DNA of 39,316 bases, taken from assembly GCA_021826925.1 (NCBI GenBank), contig JAKAYB010000002.1, positions 1 through 39,316 on the forward strand, written 5' to 3'. Every line of letters begins with the position of its first letter. Position 1 is the stretch's first letter. The notes below the pieces were generated by a model. That model was not told the origin of the DNA and did not search any database. It worked only from the letters and a program-made list of their open reading frames with translations. The position numbers and the translations under genes are program-made. This document shows positions 38,159 to 39,316 of the stretch, one piece after another. The stretch comes from Thermoplasmata archaeon. GTDB taxonomy: Archaea; Thermoplasmatota; Thermoplasmata; Thermoplasmatales; Thermoplasmataceae.

Positions 38159-38842
38159 ATGACTAAAGATTCCAAAAAGACAAGCTCAATCAGTTCTATC
38201 GTACGTTCGATAGTATCAAATGACATATTCATAAGTACGGCAATACGAAATAACTATGCTAATCTCTCCTCTATTAGCAGGTTGCTGAAGCCACACGTTG
38301 AAACACGTTTAGGCCTAAAAATTTCTGAGGATGCAATATTATCCTCGCTTAAGAGAATGATAACAACTCGTAGCTCATATGAGCAGGATATCTTTGAAGC
38401 TCTAGCCAACAGTAGTGTGCAACTGTCTACAGGTCTCATCAAGATTGTTACAAGAACATCCTCGATGAAGCATATATCTGAATTACTTCACTCTCTCAAT
38501 GTCTTTGATTCAATATTTTTCTCAGTAGGAACAGACTATATCACCATGATAATGGAGGAAACCAAGGTAAAATTATTGAAGGAATTCAATGTGTACGAAA
38601 TTGTGGATAAGAGGGACAAACTTGGAATAATCTCGATTCGAAGCACACCTAAGATGCTCACAACGCCCGGTTTCCTAATGTACATATATGAAAAATTAGC
38701 TACCTCTGGAATCAACGTTGAAGAAACTACAAATAGCTATACTGATACCATAGTTGTAGTTAGCGAAAGCCAGCTAGATGCATCATTTCATGCAATAATG
38801 GAACTTATAGAATACGGGAGATTAAGAATGAACATGAAATGA
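38159..38842 (+). CDS. ACT-like domain regulatory protein, divergent from the LysW operon
   Basis: C-terminal part 'KLGIISIRSTPKMLTTPGFLMYIYEKLATSGINVEETTNSYTDTIVVVSESQLDASFHAIMEL' fits an ACT-like fold; start set at ATG 38159. Confidence 0.6.
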   Translation: MTKDSKKTSSISSIVRSIVSNDIFISTAIRNNYANLSSISRLLKPHVETRLGLKISEDAILSSLKRMITTRSSYEQDIFEALANSSVQLSTGLIKIVTRTSSMKHISELLHSLNVFDSIFFSVGTDYITMIMEETKVKLLKEFNVYEIVDKRDKLGIISIRSTPKMLTTPGFLMYIYEKLATSGINVEETTNSYTDTIVVVSESQLDASFHAIMELIEYGRLRMNMK

Positions 38843-38884
38843 AAAACCTTAGGAAGATTATCCAAATTTAATCCAAAAGGTACC

Positions 38885-39307
38885 TCAGAAAGTTAACGCT
38901 TTGTAAGCTTTCACTGCATCCTTCCTGTTAACTATAATTAAAGTTTCATTTGAACAAGAGATAAGCTGCAGAATGTTTATGGATTCGGCAAATAATCTTT
39001 CGGTGATCCTCATAACGAAGCCCGGAACTCTTTCTATGTCCTTAGAGGAAAAAATATGCAGAGCACTTACATCCCTCTCAATAGAAATGCCAGATTGCGA
39101 TTTTATTTCTCCATTCTCCATCTCATCCACGACATAAACAATGGAATCACTCAAATAGGTGGCAGAAATGTAATTTACGTCGATTGGTTTTCTAGATGTC
39201 AGAACTGTAATTTTGTCCTGTAGTGAGATTTTACTCTTTATCAAAAGCTCGTGAACATAGTTCTCATCAAATAAGCTGTTTTCATGTCTTTCTTTAATTT
39301 GATTCAC
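38885..39307 (-). CDS. ACT-like domain protein
   Basis: 'VSALHIFSSKDIERVPGFVMRITERLFAESINILQLISCSNETLIIVNRKDAVKAYKAL': ACT-like pattern parallel to the neighbouring gene. Confidence 0.6.
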   Translation of the reverse strand: MNQIKERHENSLFDENYVHELLIKSKISLQDKITVLTSRKPIDVNYISATYLSDSIVYVVDEMENGEIKSQSGISIERDVSALHIFSSKDIERVPGFVMRITERLFAESINILQLISCSNETLIIVNRKDAVKAYKALTF

Positions 39308-39316
39308 TGCCTATCA

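Noticed and set aside
1-39316. CRISPR arrays and tRNA genes
   Set aside because: No regularly spaced direct repeats and no convincing tRNA cloverleaf seen by eye; tRNAscan-SE and a CRISPR finder would be decisive.

Overview
Chromosomal segment that looks like an acidophilic Thermoplasmatales-type archaeon, judged from gene content and promoter style; taxonomy is inferred, not searched. Left third (1-~10.9 kb): a defence/toxin-antitoxin island. It holds a restriction-modification pair, a truncated Mrr-like endonuclease, two VapBC-type modules, a RelBE-type module, an AbiE-like pair whose regulator carries an apparent PD-(D/E)XK nuclease domain, and a decayed IS5-like transposase. A ~40-bp repeat is scattered between these modules, in one orientation. 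Middle (11-18.7 kb): housekeeping genes (DUF2175-like protein, DEAD-box helicase, CoA-disulfide reductase/NADH oxidase-like flavoprotein, GtrA-like protein, HD phosphohydrolase) and the SRP (7S) RNA gene. 18.8-29.2 kb: cobalamin salvage/uptake genes (archaeal CobT-like, CbiB, CobD, CobS, CobY, BtuFCD), interrupted by a TPP-riboswitch-controlled MFS transporter and an amino-acid permease. 29.6-38.1 kb: arginine biosynthesis by the LysW/ArgW carrier-protein route (LysW with C-terminal EDWGE, ArgC, ArgB, ArgD, ArgX/LysX, ArgE/LysK, ArgG, ArgH), with the RNase P RNA gene on the opposite strand. Two ACT-like proteins end the window. No tRNA genes and no CRISPR array were seen.
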